From assembly GCA_016839555.1 (NCBI GenBank), contig JAEOUA010000010.1, positions 372,001 through 436,000 on the forward strand: a stretch of 64,000 nucleotides of DNA. Reading direction: 5' to 3'. A program made the position numbers and the translations under genes. Below the pieces are notes generated by a model. That model saw only the letters and a program-made list of their open reading frames with translations. It was not told the origin of the DNA and did no database searches. Positions 27,368-36,693 of the stretch are shown in pieces. The DNA comes from Promethearchaeota archaeon (lineage in GTDB: Archaea > Asgardarchaeota > Lokiarchaeia > Sigyniarchaeales > SOKP01). The first letter of the stretch is position 1. The number at the start of each line of letters is the position of its first letter.

Positions 27368-27890
27368 AAAACTTTTTCTCGAAGCAAGTTTGCTTATAAG
27401 TTTTGATTTATTAATATTAATGCTTAGTAATTCTGCGATAAGAAATCTATTTTAATCCAAAATTGAATATTAAGGAAATCTAAAAAATGTTTGCTTCTTT
27501 TTATTGATTTATAAAATAAAAAATCAAATCAAAAATTAAATGAGTTTAAAAAAGATTTTAATAATTATTTAGGAAAATTCCATTGAATTTAAGAAGTAGA
27601 GCAAACAAAATTATAAAACTGTTAGTCAGAGTCGCCTTTTTATAAGATTAAAAAATATTATTATTAAATCATATTTAATATTAGATTCTCTTTAACGCTG
27701 TTCTAAGAAATTTGCCCAATTATAAAAATTAAATAAAATTTAAGCCTCTATGAAAATTTTGAAGAAATTCTAAAAAGAATTATGAGTTTAAAATGATTTA
27801 TATAATAGTTTAGTATAAATCATACAAAGAAAAATTTATATATATTTTCGTCTAATATTTAAATGGTTTTAAAAAACCAGTGAATTTAAG
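27368..27890. other. Intergenic region, 523 bases, divergent promoters
   Basis: AT-rich spacer between divergent PurA and an exported protein. A TATA-like AAATTTATATATATTTT lies about 50 bases before the start at 27891. No coding frame longer than a few tens of codons and no convincing RNA structure were seen. Confidence 0.5.
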
Positions 27891-28763
27891 ATGAAGATAT
27901 TAAAATTTAAAAAATTAGATAAATTGTTAATTCTTTTTTTGGTTGGGGTTATTGGGGTGTTTTCAGGGCTATTTAGCTTATCAACTCCCAGCTTCGTGAA
28001 CGAAAATAATTATAACTTAGCTCTTATAAACCCAAACTTCAGTGTTATTCACACAGCGCAAGGATATTATAACGATTCCCAACATGATTTTTATGAAGCT
28101 ACTTATTGTTATCCTATACCTAGTAATATGGAACCTGATCAAATGTATGATTTAAAGAATGTTACTTGGGATGGTAATTATCAAATCAACCTGTCGGTTT
28201 ATGGAATATTAAAAGCATCTGATGGGAATATGACAGCTGATCCTTTTGAACTCCACTTTGGATTGATCATGGATATCACCTACACAATTGTCATAGGGAC
28301 GTATTATGATGATGATAATGATGAGATAAGAGCCTATATTGAAAAGATTAATTGGCAACCTTATGTAACATGGAGTTATTGGAATGGTTCAGGTTGGGTT
28401 GATTCCCGATCTAAGATGAATAATGCTGGGGACACTAATTGGGATGTCTGTGATAATAATCCTGATGATAGTTCAATGATCTCTATTAAAATCCCTGGTG
28501 GGACAGGTTTTAACACAAGTGTTTTTTTTTATGGGAAATCTAGGATACATCTTCAGAGTGGCTACGCAGAAGACTTTATCCCTATTGGTCCATGCGAACA
28601 ACAAATGGAATTAGAATCACTTCTAATTTTACAAGCACTAACCCAAGAACCTGAGTCTACCGCGATTCCAAGCTATCCCCCAATGATGATCTCAATAACT
28701 TTAATGATAATCATTAGTATTATATGGATCTCATTGAAGAAAAAGAGCATTGATTATAACTAA
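27891..28763 (+). CDS. Exported protein with C-terminal sorting-type anchor
   Basis: A 290-residue protein with an N-terminal hydrophobic segment (about 12-32) and an extracellular beta-rich body with many Asn, Tyr and Trp (YWNGSGWVDSRS). The C-terminal tail carries IPSYP (about 259-263), then a hydrophobic stretch and KKKS. The tail resembles those at 1741-2379 and 61885-63468. The body repeats short W-x-P and aromatic motifs but matches no domain recognised here. It is probably a surface protein with N-glycosylation sites (NXS/T). A TATA box is visible about 50 bases upstream. Confidence 0.6.
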   Translation: MKILKFKKLDKLLILFLVGVIGVFSGLFSLSTPSFVNENNYNLALINPNFSVIHTAQGYYNDSQHDFYEATYCYPIPSNMEPDQMYDLKNVTWDGNYQINLSVYGILKASDGNMTADPFELHFGLIMDITYTIVIGTYYDDDNDEIRAYIEKINWQPYVTWSYWNGSGWVDSRSKMNNAGDTNWDVCDNNPDDSSMISIKIPGGTGFNTSVFFYGKSRIHLQSGYAEDFIPIGPCEQQMELESLLILQALTQEPESTAIPSYPPMMISITLMIIISIIWISLKKKSIDYN

Positions 28764-29028
28764 AGGAATGTATTCTAATTCTAATTAATTTTAAACTTTT
28801 TTTTCATTTTTGATTTTTTTTAGATTTTACGCAAATTATCTTATTAAATTTCATCATTTTTTTAAATTTTAAACTAAAATAACAATTTTAATTTCTTCTT
28901 TTTTTTCTTATAAAGATTCAAAATCTCTTATTTTTTTATAATTTGATTCATCCAAGAGGTACTATATATTTTTATAGGTGTTTTGTCTTAAAAGAGATAG
29001 AATAATTTAAAATTTCTTCTTTATTAAT

Positions 29029-29955
29029 ATGTCCTTTTCCAACAAGTCCACGATTCTTTTTGACTTGGCACACAACGAAATGCTCTCGCCTTCAAACTCC
29101 TCTGATAATGAGTATTATGATTTCATTAAATTACTGGAAAATTTAAATTTAGACTTAATTAAGAACGATAATTCCGAGTTAAATGAAGAATTATTACAAA
29201 ATGTAGATGTTCTCATTATAGGAAACCCATTAAATGATTTCTTCTCAAAAACGGAGATAGAAACGATTATTGATTTTATACGACAAGGAGGTGCTCTTTT
29301 GCTCATCAGTGAATATGGTGCGGATTACCTACAAAAAACAAATCTTAATGATATTTCAGCTAAGTATTTTGATATTCTCTTTGAAAAAAACATAATTAAG
29401 GAAAAAAACGACATTAATGAAAAAGGCTCCAGTATTCTTTCGATTCAGTCATTTCCAAAGCATATGATAACTATTCAAATGAGAGAAGTTATTGTTGGAG
29501 GAGCTTGTTCATTATTATTAAATAAAAATGCGTTTTCACTATTGGAATTAGATGAAAAAGCTTGGTCTGAAAAATATAATGAATCAAGAGATGAATGGGC
29601 CCGAGAAGAAAAGAAAAATAGATATGTTGTTGCTGCGTGTAACGAATTTGGGAGGGGAAAAGTTGCAGCAATAGGAGATATTGATATTTTCTCGAATGAC
29701 CCCAATTTTGGAATTAATAAATTAGATAATAGAAAATTCATTACAAACTTATTTAATTGGTTAACAAAACCAATTGAGGATAAAGATGCAATCCATTGGG
29801 CATTAAAAAAAATAGGGAACTTAGAATTTCAATTAAAAAACACTCATGATAAAATTAATAATATCATTGAGACCCTCTCTTTTTTAGAAAAACGTATCTC
29901 TCGAATTGAGAGCAATATAGCTCTTATTAGAAAAGACGAAAATATTCGCTTATAG
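29029..29955 (+). CDS. GldG/IFT52-like (GIFT) domain protein with C-terminal coiled coil
   Basis: A 308-residue soluble protein. Residues 8-130 read ILFDLAHNEMLS, VDVLIIGNPLNDFFSKTEIETI and IRQGGALLLISEYG. This is the pattern of the GIFT (GldG/IFT52) domain, a glutamine-amidotransferase-like fold lacking catalysis. A second block has GKVAAIGDIDIFS (about 214-226). The last 60 residues (KIGNLEFQLKNTHDKINNI, then SFLEKRISRIESNI) form a coiled coil. In eukaryotes IFT52 is part of the ciliary transport complex; in bacteria GldG belongs to an ABC gliding system. Archaeal relatives are of unknown function. No ABC permease neighbour is present. Confidence 0.6.
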   Translation: MSFSNKSTILFDLAHNEMLSPSNSSDNEYYDFIKLLENLNLDLIKNDNSELNEELLQNVDVLIIGNPLNDFFSKTEIETIIDFIRQGGALLLISEYGADYLQKTNLNDISAKYFDILFEKNIIKEKNDINEKGSSILSIQSFPKHMITIQMREVIVGGACSLLLNKNAFSLLELDEKAWSEKYNESRDEWAREEKKNRYVVAACNEFGRGKVAAIGDIDIFSNDPNFGINKLDNRKFITNLFNWLTKPIEDKDAIHWALKKIGNLEFQLKNTHDKINNIIETLSFLEKRISRIESNIALIRKDENIRL

Positions 29956-30008
29956 AGATTTAAAAAATCGATTTGTTAATAATTTAAAATAAAATAATAC
30001 TTTCAAAC

Positions 30009-31223
30009 TCAATCTTCTTTTTCTATTTCGATTGGGATAAGATGATACTTTCTATTTCCAAGCTTCATATCCTCCGCTGCTTTTAGTTGCAGCTCCCAAT
30101 GATTTGATTTGACCCCCTCAATATTTAAGTTTAATTCATTTTTATCAAACCGTGGGATATAGGAAAACCAATCATCCTTTTCATTCAATGACAATCCTTT
30201 TATTTCTGTTAATATAGAATAAGGATTCATTAAAGAATCATGAACTAAATCAACACACGCTTGATCCAGAGCTACCGGATCATTAGAAGACAGAATGCCA
30301 ATATCATTTACAAAAGGAACATCAGAGCCTCCAGAGCAATCGCATTTCCATGTTATGTCAATAGCATAATTAATATATGAAATATTATCATTTCCATAAT
30401 AATCTACCACTCCTTTCGCATTATCTACCATCTGATAAATAAATTGCTCCCTTGGAACTGTTCCAATGTCGATAGCTCCTTCTGCATCACAAACAGAATT
30501 ACACATGTAACAATAACGGCATTTTTCCTCTAAAAATTCTAATTGATTATTCTTATCTCGAGTTAAAGCTCCAGTGGGACAAATTTCAATACATTTATTA
30601 CATTCTGGAGAACACTTTTCAAAATTAAATTTGAATGTTTTTCCGGTATGAGCTTCCGTTTTTCCTCCTTTAGAAACGCACCCAATTCCTAAGTTTTTAA
30701 TGGCACCACCGAAGCTCGCACTTGAATGCCCTTTAAAATGCGATGCCAAGATCATATGATCATATTCCTTCAATCTGCCTGCCACACGTACTTCCTCAAA
30801 GTATTTTCCATTTATTTTTTGGTTTATGTAATTAAGACCTTCAGGACCATCTAGCATAAGAAGGGGAGCTCCCATAGTTGTTTGAGTAAATCCATGCCTT
30901 AAGGCAACTTCTAGATATTCTTTCTCATTTGCACGCCCTCCATATTCTCCTTTTGCCCCGGGAACGCCCCAGCCGCAAGATTCAGCCACACTCGGATATG
31001 CTCCTAGACTTTTAATATAATCGCATAAAAATCTTATATAACTGGGGCGTAAATATCTGGTATTTTCAAGTGCCCCAAAATGAGTCTTTATAACAACTTT
31101 ATTATTTGGTTTTATTTTGTTTTCAAACCCAATTTTTTGCAACGCAAGAGGTCCTTTAAAGCGAGCCATACTTCCTTTTTTGCCGTATGTTCTCGCAGAA
31201 AGATAATATACATCTGATTTCAT
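30009..31223 (-). CDS. DUF362 protein with 4Fe-4S ferredoxin domain
   Basis: A 404-residue protein of the DUF362 group, fused with a 2x[4Fe-4S] ferredoxin. The N-terminal DUF362 part has VVIKTHFGALENTRYLRP and SFGGAIKNLGIGCVSK. The ferredoxin is C-x2-C-x2-C-x3-C as CSPECNKCIEIC, then CRYCYMCNSVC. The protein probably binds or inserts metal clusters or acts in corrinoid or redox chemistry, but the molecular function of DUF362 is not established. The start is the first Met. A second DUF362 protein without this ferredoxin lies at 60418. Confidence 0.82.
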   Translation of the reverse strand: MKSDVYYLSARTYGKKGSMARFKGPLALQKIGFENKIKPNNKVVIKTHFGALENTRYLRPSYIRFLCDYIKSLGAYPSVAESCGWGVPGAKGEYGGRANEKEYLEVALRHGFTQTTMGAPLLMLDGPEGLNYINQKINGKYFEEVRVAGRLKEYDHMILASHFKGHSSASFGGAIKNLGIGCVSKGGKTEAHTGKTFKFNFEKCSPECNKCIEICPTGALTRDKNNQLEFLEEKCRYCYMCNSVCDAEGAIDIGTVPREQFIYQMVDNAKGVVDYYGNDNISYINYAIDITWKCDCSGGSDVPFVNDIGILSSNDPVALDQACVDLVHDSLMNPYSILTEIKGLSLNEKDDWFSYIPRFDKNELNLNIEGVKSNHWELQLKAAEDMKLGNRKYHLIPIEIEKED

Positions 31224-31371
31224 AACTGCTTAAATCAATCCTTTAGCTTAAGTTAATCACATCTAGAAATTTTATACTCAAAATAAATTTTGTATTTATT
31301 AATTATACAAAAATTATTTTAGTTTTGCTTAATTCTCTTTCATGAAAGGATATTTGAAAGGATGATTATAA

Positions 31372-31602
31372 TTGGCCCGATGTCCCGAATGTGCTGGAAA
31401 AATGACTTATAATCCCGGCACAAAAAGCATGGTATGTAATTCTTGTGGATTATCTTTAAAGAGACATGAATTAGATAGTTATTGGAAAAAAATAAAAGAA
31501 GAAAATATTAAAGATCTAGACCAATCTGAGCAGAAAAAGCAGCGTAGGAAAGAATGGCTTGAGTGGTACTCCAAATCAAAAGAAGAAAAGGAGAGATATT
31601 AA
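31372..31602 (+). CDS. Small zinc-ribbon protein, 76 residues
   Basis: The start is a TTG, preceded by GAAAGGATGAT, which could pair with the 16S 3' end. The N-terminal ribbon (CPEC at residues 4-7 and CNSC near 22-25) binds zinc. The rest is charged, with a helix (YWKKIKEENIKDLDQSEQKKQRRKEWLEWY). Function is unknown; such small ribbons are common near transcription or translation genes. It sits 141 bases before the GTPase at 31744. Confidence 0.65.
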   Translation: MARCPECAGKMTYNPGTKSMVCNSCGLSLKRHELDSYWKKIKEENIKDLDQSEQKKQRRKEWLEWYSKSKEEKERY

Positions 31603-31743
31603 GCAAGAATTATAATGAAATAATAGAAAATTAAAGAAGAGATCATTCTAATTTAATTTACTTTTTGAACATAAATATATTTACTTAATTTTATTTTTTT
31701 TAATTGCGTTTGAAATTAATATATATTTTAATATTTATGGATA

Positions 31744-32514
31744 ATGAAAGCTCTCAAATTTAAGGTCCTTTTGTTGGGCGTTTCAATGGTCGGAAAGACC
31801 TCTTTAATGTATAGATTTTTAAATAATACTTTCAATGAGAACTATATTGCAACCCTTGGAGCGCAGTTTTTATCAAAAGAAATAATAATCTGTTCAGAAG
31901 AAGGTGAAGAAATTTGTATAAAATTAATTATTTGGGATATAATCGGACAATCAAATCCATATTTTGATGATTTAAGGACCACATTTTATAGAGGAGCAGA
32001 AGGAGCCTTTCTCATTTTTGATCTTACCAGGGAGGAAACCCTCGAAAAATTAAACTCATGGCATAAACAACTCAATTCTGTTTTAAATAAGAAGATACCC
32101 CTTATTTTGATTGGAAATAAACTAGATTTGATCGAGAATAAATTACCTTTCCCAATTCAAAAAAAAGCTGAAAATTTCGCCAATAACATAAAAAGCATGT
32201 ATATTAAAACATCTGCTAAAACTGGAAAAAATATAAATGATGCATTTTTGAAATTAGCATATATATTAGCCAGAAAAGCAGGATATGAGTTTGAAGATAA
32301 AAAAGTAATAAACCGAATTTCTGATAAGGAGAGTGAAAATGAATTATTTATTAAAAGCAGAGTGCAAGAGTATATTCAATCAAAAGGATATAGAGTTAGT
32401 GACTCATTGCTTAATGGTTTAGTTTTAAACAAACGAATCACAGAAATTCTCGACAAAGCTATAATAAGAGCAAAACATAATGGAAGAAAAACCGTAAAAT
32501 TAATAGATATATAG
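31744..32514 (+). CDS. Small GTPase fused to a C-terminal DUF1931 (histone-like) domain
   Basis: A 256-residue protein. Residues 1-190 are a Rab/Ras-like G domain: G1 GVSMVGKT (12-19), G3 WDIIGQ, G4 GNKLDL and G5 TSAKTG. Residues 198-256 form a separate module (LFIKSRVQEYIQSKG, then KRITEILDKAII and RAKHNGRKTVKLIDI). This module matches by eye the DUF1931 archaeal histone-like family. The RKTVxxxDI end is the hallmark of the last two helices of a histone fold. The G3 box is DIIG rather than DTAG. The fusion suggests GTP-dependent assembly of histone-fold dimers, or recruitment of the GTPase to DNA or to another histone-fold protein. No lipid-modification Cys is seen at the end. Confidence 0.75.
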   Translation: MKALKFKVLLLGVSMVGKTSLMYRFLNNTFNENYIATLGAQFLSKEIIICSEEGEEICIKLIIWDIIGQSNPYFDDLRTTFYRGAEGAFLIFDLTREETLEKLNSWHKQLNSVLNKKIPLILIGNKLDLIENKLPFPIQKKAENFANNIKSMYIKTSAKTGKNINDAFLKLAYILARKAGYEFEDKKVINRISDKESENELFIKSRVQEYIQSKGYRVSDSLLNGLVLNKRITEILDKAIIRAKHNGRKTVKLIDI

Positions 32515-32568
32515 TAATTTTCATTTTGATTTTCTAAACTTTATCTGAATTGTCAAAAGAAGTAAAGA

Positions 32569-33759
32569 TTACTTAAATTTTATGAAAAAAAGATTGCCTA
32601 ATAGTTCAATAAGTTTTCCGGAGGGAATGTCGAGTAAAGTAATTTCTAAACGCCTCCCTCTTTTATCTTCACTGATTCTTACCGTTTTAGAAGCGATAAT
32701 TTTTAACTTATTTAATTGTCGTATATATTTGCGAAAACTCATTTTAACGTGAGGTGTAACATCATATGCTTCACATATAGCTTGATATTCCTTGTATGAA
32801 TCATCAACAATAGTATATGACTCATCAGTTATTTTTAATGACTGGCATATCCCATAAAGAGCCAATAATTCATGATCACTTAATTTATCTATAATGTCAT
32901 CCCGGAAAGTAGGATATACTTCGTTTGATGCTTCACGCACCATTTCGGCGGTAATATTATCAAAACTTTCTTTATCCGCATATAATCCACATTTTCTTAG
33001 AATTTCTATCCCGTGCCTCATGTTTCCATGTTCTACGACAATTTGGCTTATCATCTCCAAGATATTATCAGAAACCACTCCTTCTTTAAATGCGATATCG
33101 CTTCTATATTTAAGAATTTTCAGAGATTCTTCATAATTATATGGGGCTAACTTAATTTTTGAATTCAAGCGACTTAATATTCGTTCTGTTTCGATTCGAA
33201 TCCAATCTTTTGTCCTAGCAACAAGCAGGATTGATAATTTAGCATTTTGATGTCCAAAGGACTCTGAGATATCTAATAATGCCCAAACATCCTTTGGGTC
33301 GAGCAGATGGATCTCATCAATAATTAATAATATATATCCTTTTTCCCGAATTAGTTGGGAAAGAATTAATTTAATTGCTTCATCATCCGAATATCCGCGT
33401 CCAGAACCGTGGGTATATTTGGATAATAATTCCCTTAAAATCATACTTTTAGTGCGAAAATTAATGCAATTAAAGTATTCTATAAATAGATCAATACCCT
33501 CTTCTATAGCAATTTTTTTAAAATTTCTCCCAAAAAATCTGGCTGTCACTGTCTTTCCAACACCTCCTTTACCCGTAAGCAATGTGGTAATAGAAGGTTG
33601 TTGACTTTCATCTATGATTCTTCTAAAAGTATGAATTAATTCTCTAAGTTCATCATCACGGCAGTATAATTTATCTGGAACATAGCTTAAATCCAAAGAA
33701 CTTGCTTGGCGAAACACTGATTTTTTATTAAATTCTGCTCTAAATGCTTCTTCATCCAT
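32569..33759 (-). CDS. cdc6: Orc1/Cdc6 replication initiator
   Basis: A 396-residue AAA+ protein with Walker A TGKGGVGKT (62-70), Walker B LLIIDEIH (about 144-151) and sensor 1 ILLVART. The C-terminal winged helix (about 290-396) includes ALYGICQSL and VRISEDKRGRRLEITLL, typical of Orc1/Cdc6. It binds origin DNA and loads MCM. Residues 1-40 carry RDDELREL, the usual N-terminal arginine-rich link. The tyrosine recombinase gene lies 248 bases upstream, in the same direction. A replication origin may lie nearby, but no origin repeat was recognised. Confidence 0.93.
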   Translation of the reverse strand: MDEEAFRAEFNKKSVFRQASSLDLSYVPDKLYCRDDELRELIHTFRRIIDESQQPSITTLLTGKGGVGKTVTARFFGRNFKKIAIEEGIDLFIEYFNCINFRTKSMILRELLSKYTHGSGRGYSDDEAIKLILSQLIREKGYILLIIDEIHLLDPKDVWALLDISESFGHQNAKLSILLVARTKDWIRIETERILSRLNSKIKLAPYNYEESLKILKYRSDIAFKEGVVSDNILEMISQIVVEHGNMRHGIEILRKCGLYADKESFDNITAEMVREASNEVYPTFRDDIIDKLSDHELLALYGICQSLKITDESYTIVDDSYKEYQAICEAYDVTPHVKMSFRKYIRQLNKLKIIASKTVRISEDKRGRRLEITLLDIPSGKLIELLGNLFFIKFK

Positions 33760-34007
33760 CTTTAATAAATTTTCACTACTATTCTAGTTTCTTTCAAGTA
33801 TTTAATAATATAATATTTGAGAGGTAATTTTTCTTATGATATAATATGTTAATATAATATTAATTAATGATCTCTTTAGAATTCTAGAGGTTTCTCAATA
33901 TTTTTTATAATTAATATAATGCTATTTGAAAATAGAAAAATAGAATTATTAAATTCTTTTATGATTAATTAAATTGAAATAATTAATAAAAAGATTAAAA
34001 CTTAAAA

Positions 34008-34940
34008 CTAAAGATCTTCTAATTCTGAATTAGAAAGCGGATGCATTTTAGTATAACTCTGTTTAAGAGTAGTGATATCGTTTTTTGCATAGATTCTTGT
34101 CGTATTCGGACTTGAATGACCCAAAATATCTTGGAGTTCGCTAATATCCATTCCTGATCTCCTCAAATGAGTGGCACCTGTATGTCGAAATACATGAGGA
34201 GTGATTACCTTAGATTCTGCAAATCCACATTTCTCTTTAATGATTTGTATATCATTTTGAATAACTCGAGGACTTAATTGCTCATTTCGGGTATTTACCA
34301 ATAAATAGTCATCAGAATTATACTTAATTTTATTTTTTATATGTTCTTCAATTAAAGATAATGTTTTTTCATCAACAGGAACGATTCTTTCTTTATTTCC
34401 TTTGCCTCTTAAACGAATATACCCTTTCTCGAAATTAATATCTCTTATTCTAATATTACATAATTCACTGACTCTTGCCATTGTTGAGTAGAGCAATCTT
34501 ACCATTAGATAATATCTTTTGCTTTTTTTAGAATTAAAGGTAGTTCTCTCTTTTAAATTCATAAAAATTTTTTGTATATCTTTTAAATCCAAAAATTTCG
34601 GGAGACTTTCTTCTGCCCTGATTTTAGGGCTTCTAATTTTATTCATTGGGTTTTTAGAAAGAAATTCATTCAAAGTAAGAAACTTAAAATAAGATCTAAG
34701 ACATGCAATTTTTCGACTGATTGATTTTTTAGTATATCCTTTATCTTTTAATGCTTTTAAAAATAAGCGTATTTTTTGCCGCATTAATTTATGATCAATT
34801 TCGATGTCTCCAATAATTTTCATAAATTTTTCCAAATCGTATCTATAAGCTCTAATTGTTGACGGCTGGCAACCCTCCTCCACTTCCTTAGCAATTAAGA
34901 AGTCTTGAATAAAATCTGAAATTTTGTAATCATTTTCCAT
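34008..34940 (-). CDS. xerA: XerA/XerC-D-like tyrosine recombinase
   Basis: A 310-residue site-specific recombinase. The N-terminal SAM-like domain (about 8-95) binds the core. The catalytic domain has Arg156 (STMARVSEL), Lys180 (GKGNKER), His249, Arg252 (HVFRHTGATH), His275 (LGHSSPNT) and the nucleophile Tyr284 (RIYAKND), so all catalytic residues are present. Archaeal XerA resolves chromosome dimers at dif. An inverted repeat GTAATAT-GGAG-ATATTAC lies 11-28 bases upstream of the start. It lies between the Orc1/Cdc6 and flavoprotein genes. A role as a phage or plasmid integrase is less likely, since no mobile genes surround it. Confidence 0.9.
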   Translation of the reverse strand: MENDYKISDFIQDFLIAKEVEEGCQPSTIRAYRYDLEKFMKIIGDIEIDHKLMRQKIRLFLKALKDKGYTKKSISRKIACLRSYFKFLTLNEFLSKNPMNKIRSPKIRAEESLPKFLDLKDIQKIFMNLKERTTFNSKKSKRYYLMVRLLYSTMARVSELCNIRIRDINFEKGYIRLRGKGNKERIVPVDEKTLSLIEEHIKNKIKYNSDDYLLVNTRNEQLSPRVIQNDIQIIKEKCGFAESKVITPHVFRHTGATHLRRSGMDISELQDILGHSSPNTTRIYAKNDITTLKQSYTKMHPLSNSELEDL

Positions 34941-34950
34941 ATTAAATAAT

Positions 34951-34968
34951 GTAATATGGAGATATTAC
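34951..34968. repeat. Inverted repeat before xerA
   Basis: GTAATAT and ATATTAC are perfect 7-base complements separated by GGAG. The element lies 11 bases before the xerA start codon (on the other strand). It could be a recombination (dif-like) half-site pair or an operator. If the outer arms are extended to 11 bases with a 6-base centre, they agree at seven of eleven positions. Confidence 0.5.
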
Positions 34969-35041
34969 TAAAGATCGTATAATATTTAGGTGATATGGTA
35001 AAAGTTACTAAATAAGTAATCTGAAATAAAAAGTTCATGAA

Positions 35042-35980
35042 TTAATCTTTTTCCATTTGGCGAATATACTTAGCAGCATTTATTCCCGCCCGAGCCCCTT
35101 CCGCAGCAGCAAATACAACTTGAAAAAGTCCCCCCGTCACATCTCCAGCGGCATAAACTCCTTTTAAATTTGTTCTTTGATTATCATCTACCCTAATGTT
35201 TCCTAGTTCATCAAGCTCAACTCCCGCTTTTTTGAAAACTGAATTTGAAGGAACATAAGAAAGGATAAATAACCCATCTAGCTCAATTTCTTTAATCTCA
35301 TTAGTATTTTTTGATCTACAATAAATTTTTTGTAATAAACCTCCGGAATTGGACTCAACCTTGGTTATTTCCATATTATCGATTATAGGAATATTCTTAG
35401 TTTTTACTTCTTCAACTTTACTTGGTAATTGATTTATGGATTTTTTTGTAATTATATTAACATGACATCCCATTTGATCAAGTGCTAATGCATCTTCAAA
35501 AACTTCCTCATCATCTCCATACAGAAAGACTTTTTTATCCTTATAGAGTGGACCATCACAAAGAGCACAATAAGATACTCCATATCCTATTAATTGTGAT
35601 TCTCCTTCAATCAATTCTTTTCTTAATCCTCTTCCGGTACAAATAATAACGGCTTCAGCAGTAATATTTGCAGATCTTGTGGAAATCATATTCTTCCCCA
35701 TCCCTAGCATTAGAGAAATAGCATCTCCTTTAATAATTCGCACATTAGTATTGTTTCTTGCATGGTCTTTGAACTTCTTGAGTAATTCTGTTCCTTCTAT
35801 ATTTTTTTCTCCGAGCCAATTTTGAATTTCTTTGGTCATTTCCAATGCACCTATTTCCTTTCCTTCTAAGACTATTGTATCCCTTTCTGCCCTTCCACAA
35901 TAGATAGCAGCATTTAACCCTGCTGGTCCTGCACCAATAATGCATATGTCACATGTATATTCTTTTAAATATTCTGACAT
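35042..35980 (-). CDS. Thioredoxin-reductase-like FAD/NAD(P) oxidoreductase
   Basis: A 312-residue flavoprotein with the FAD motif GAGPAGLNAAIYCGRAE (17-33). It has the redox pair C138-A-L-C141-D-G of thioredoxin reductase. The second Rossmann site is altered (FLYGDDEEVFEDAL instead of GGGDSA). The C-terminal FAD signature GVYAAGDVTGG is intact, with QVVFAAAEGARAG after it. It should reduce a thioredoxin or glutaredoxin-like protein. The altered NAD(P)H motif may mean another electron donor. It could supply electrons to the selenoprotein peroxiredoxin at 51591, but this is a guess. Confidence 0.85.
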   Translation of the reverse strand: MSEYLKEYTCDICIIGAGPAGLNAAIYCGRAERDTIVLEGKEIGALEMTKEIQNWLGEKNIEGTELLKKFKDHARNNTNVRIIKGDAISLMLGMGKNMISTRSANITAEAVIICTGRGLRKELIEGESQLIGYGVSYCALCDGPLYKDKKVFLYGDDEEVFEDALALDQMGCHVNIITKKSINQLPSKVEEVKTKNIPIIDNMEITKVESNSGGLLQKIYCRSKNTNEIKEIELDGLFILSYVPSNSVFKKAGVELDELGNIRVDDNQRTNLKGVYAAGDVTGGLFQVVFAAAEGARAGINAAKYIRQMEKD

Positions 35981-36446
35981 GATGACTTAATAATCCTTTA
36001 GTTTTATATTGTATATATTGGATAGGTTTTTTTTGAAATTAATTTTTATTCTTTAAAATAATTTCTCCTAAATCTATGGTTATCTTCTTAATTTTAAATT
36101 CCAAATTTATGATATAATGTGCTGATAATATGTAGATGTATATAAAATTTCGCAGAACCTCCCTTTCACGAATATATTATTAGTAAAAAATATTTCAGCT
36201 TTATTTATTGAAAAATTTAATTTCATTAACATTAATTATTTTTATAATACTATATATCAATTATTTTAACCAAAATAATTGAGAAATCAAAGAAAAAGAA
36301 AAGATAATAATAACATTTCCTTTTTTAATATAATAGAGAATAAATATTAGAATTTTAACAATCTCTTTTCATAAAATATAATTTCACCTTTTTATATAAA
36401 ATCTATTTAAGCACTAAAATAAACCTAAAAAGGAAAATAAATAGAA
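35981..36446. other. Intergenic region, 466 bases
   Basis: AT-rich spacer between the divergent thioredoxin-reductase-like gene and a small ORF. No coding frame or repeat stands out. Some TATA-like stretches (GATGTATATAAAATT, TTTTATATAAAAT) may be promoters. Confidence 0.4.
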
Positions 36447-36605
36447 ATGGATAAAAAAGAAGAGGAAGAAAAGAAAGAAGCTAAAAAAAATGATGAATCT
36501 GATTATTTGGATAAAATATGGGAAAATTGGTCTTCAAGACGACAATGCGAAAAAACTCACGTTCCAAAATTCATAAAAAAAAAGCAAGATAATTCACGTA
36601 ATTAA
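36447..36605 (+). CDS. Small charged protein, 52 residues
   Basis: An ATG-started frame of 52 codons, too short for most gene callers. The N-terminal half is very acidic and lysine-rich (DKKEEEEKKEAKKNDESD). The middle is aromatic (YLDKIWENWSS), followed by RRQCEKTH and a basic tail. The composition, with Trp, Cys and a clear change in charge, argues that it may be translated. AGGA lies about 13 bases upstream. Function is unknown. Confidence 0.4.
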   Translation: MDKKEEEEKKEAKKNDESDYLDKIWENWSSRRQCEKTHVPKFIKKKQDNSRN

Positions 36606-36693
36606 GGTGAAGTTCCTCTTAATATATTTAATATAAATAAATGAAATCCATTGAAAAAATAAAAGAAAATAAAAAAATTAAATTAAACTTATA

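Noticed and set aside
33760..34007. Possible origin repeats (ORB) near Orc1/Cdc6, such as AGAGGTTTCTC and GAGAGGTAA
   Set aside because: The short motifs do not match the ORB consensus, do not repeat cleanly, and the spacer is generally AT-rich.
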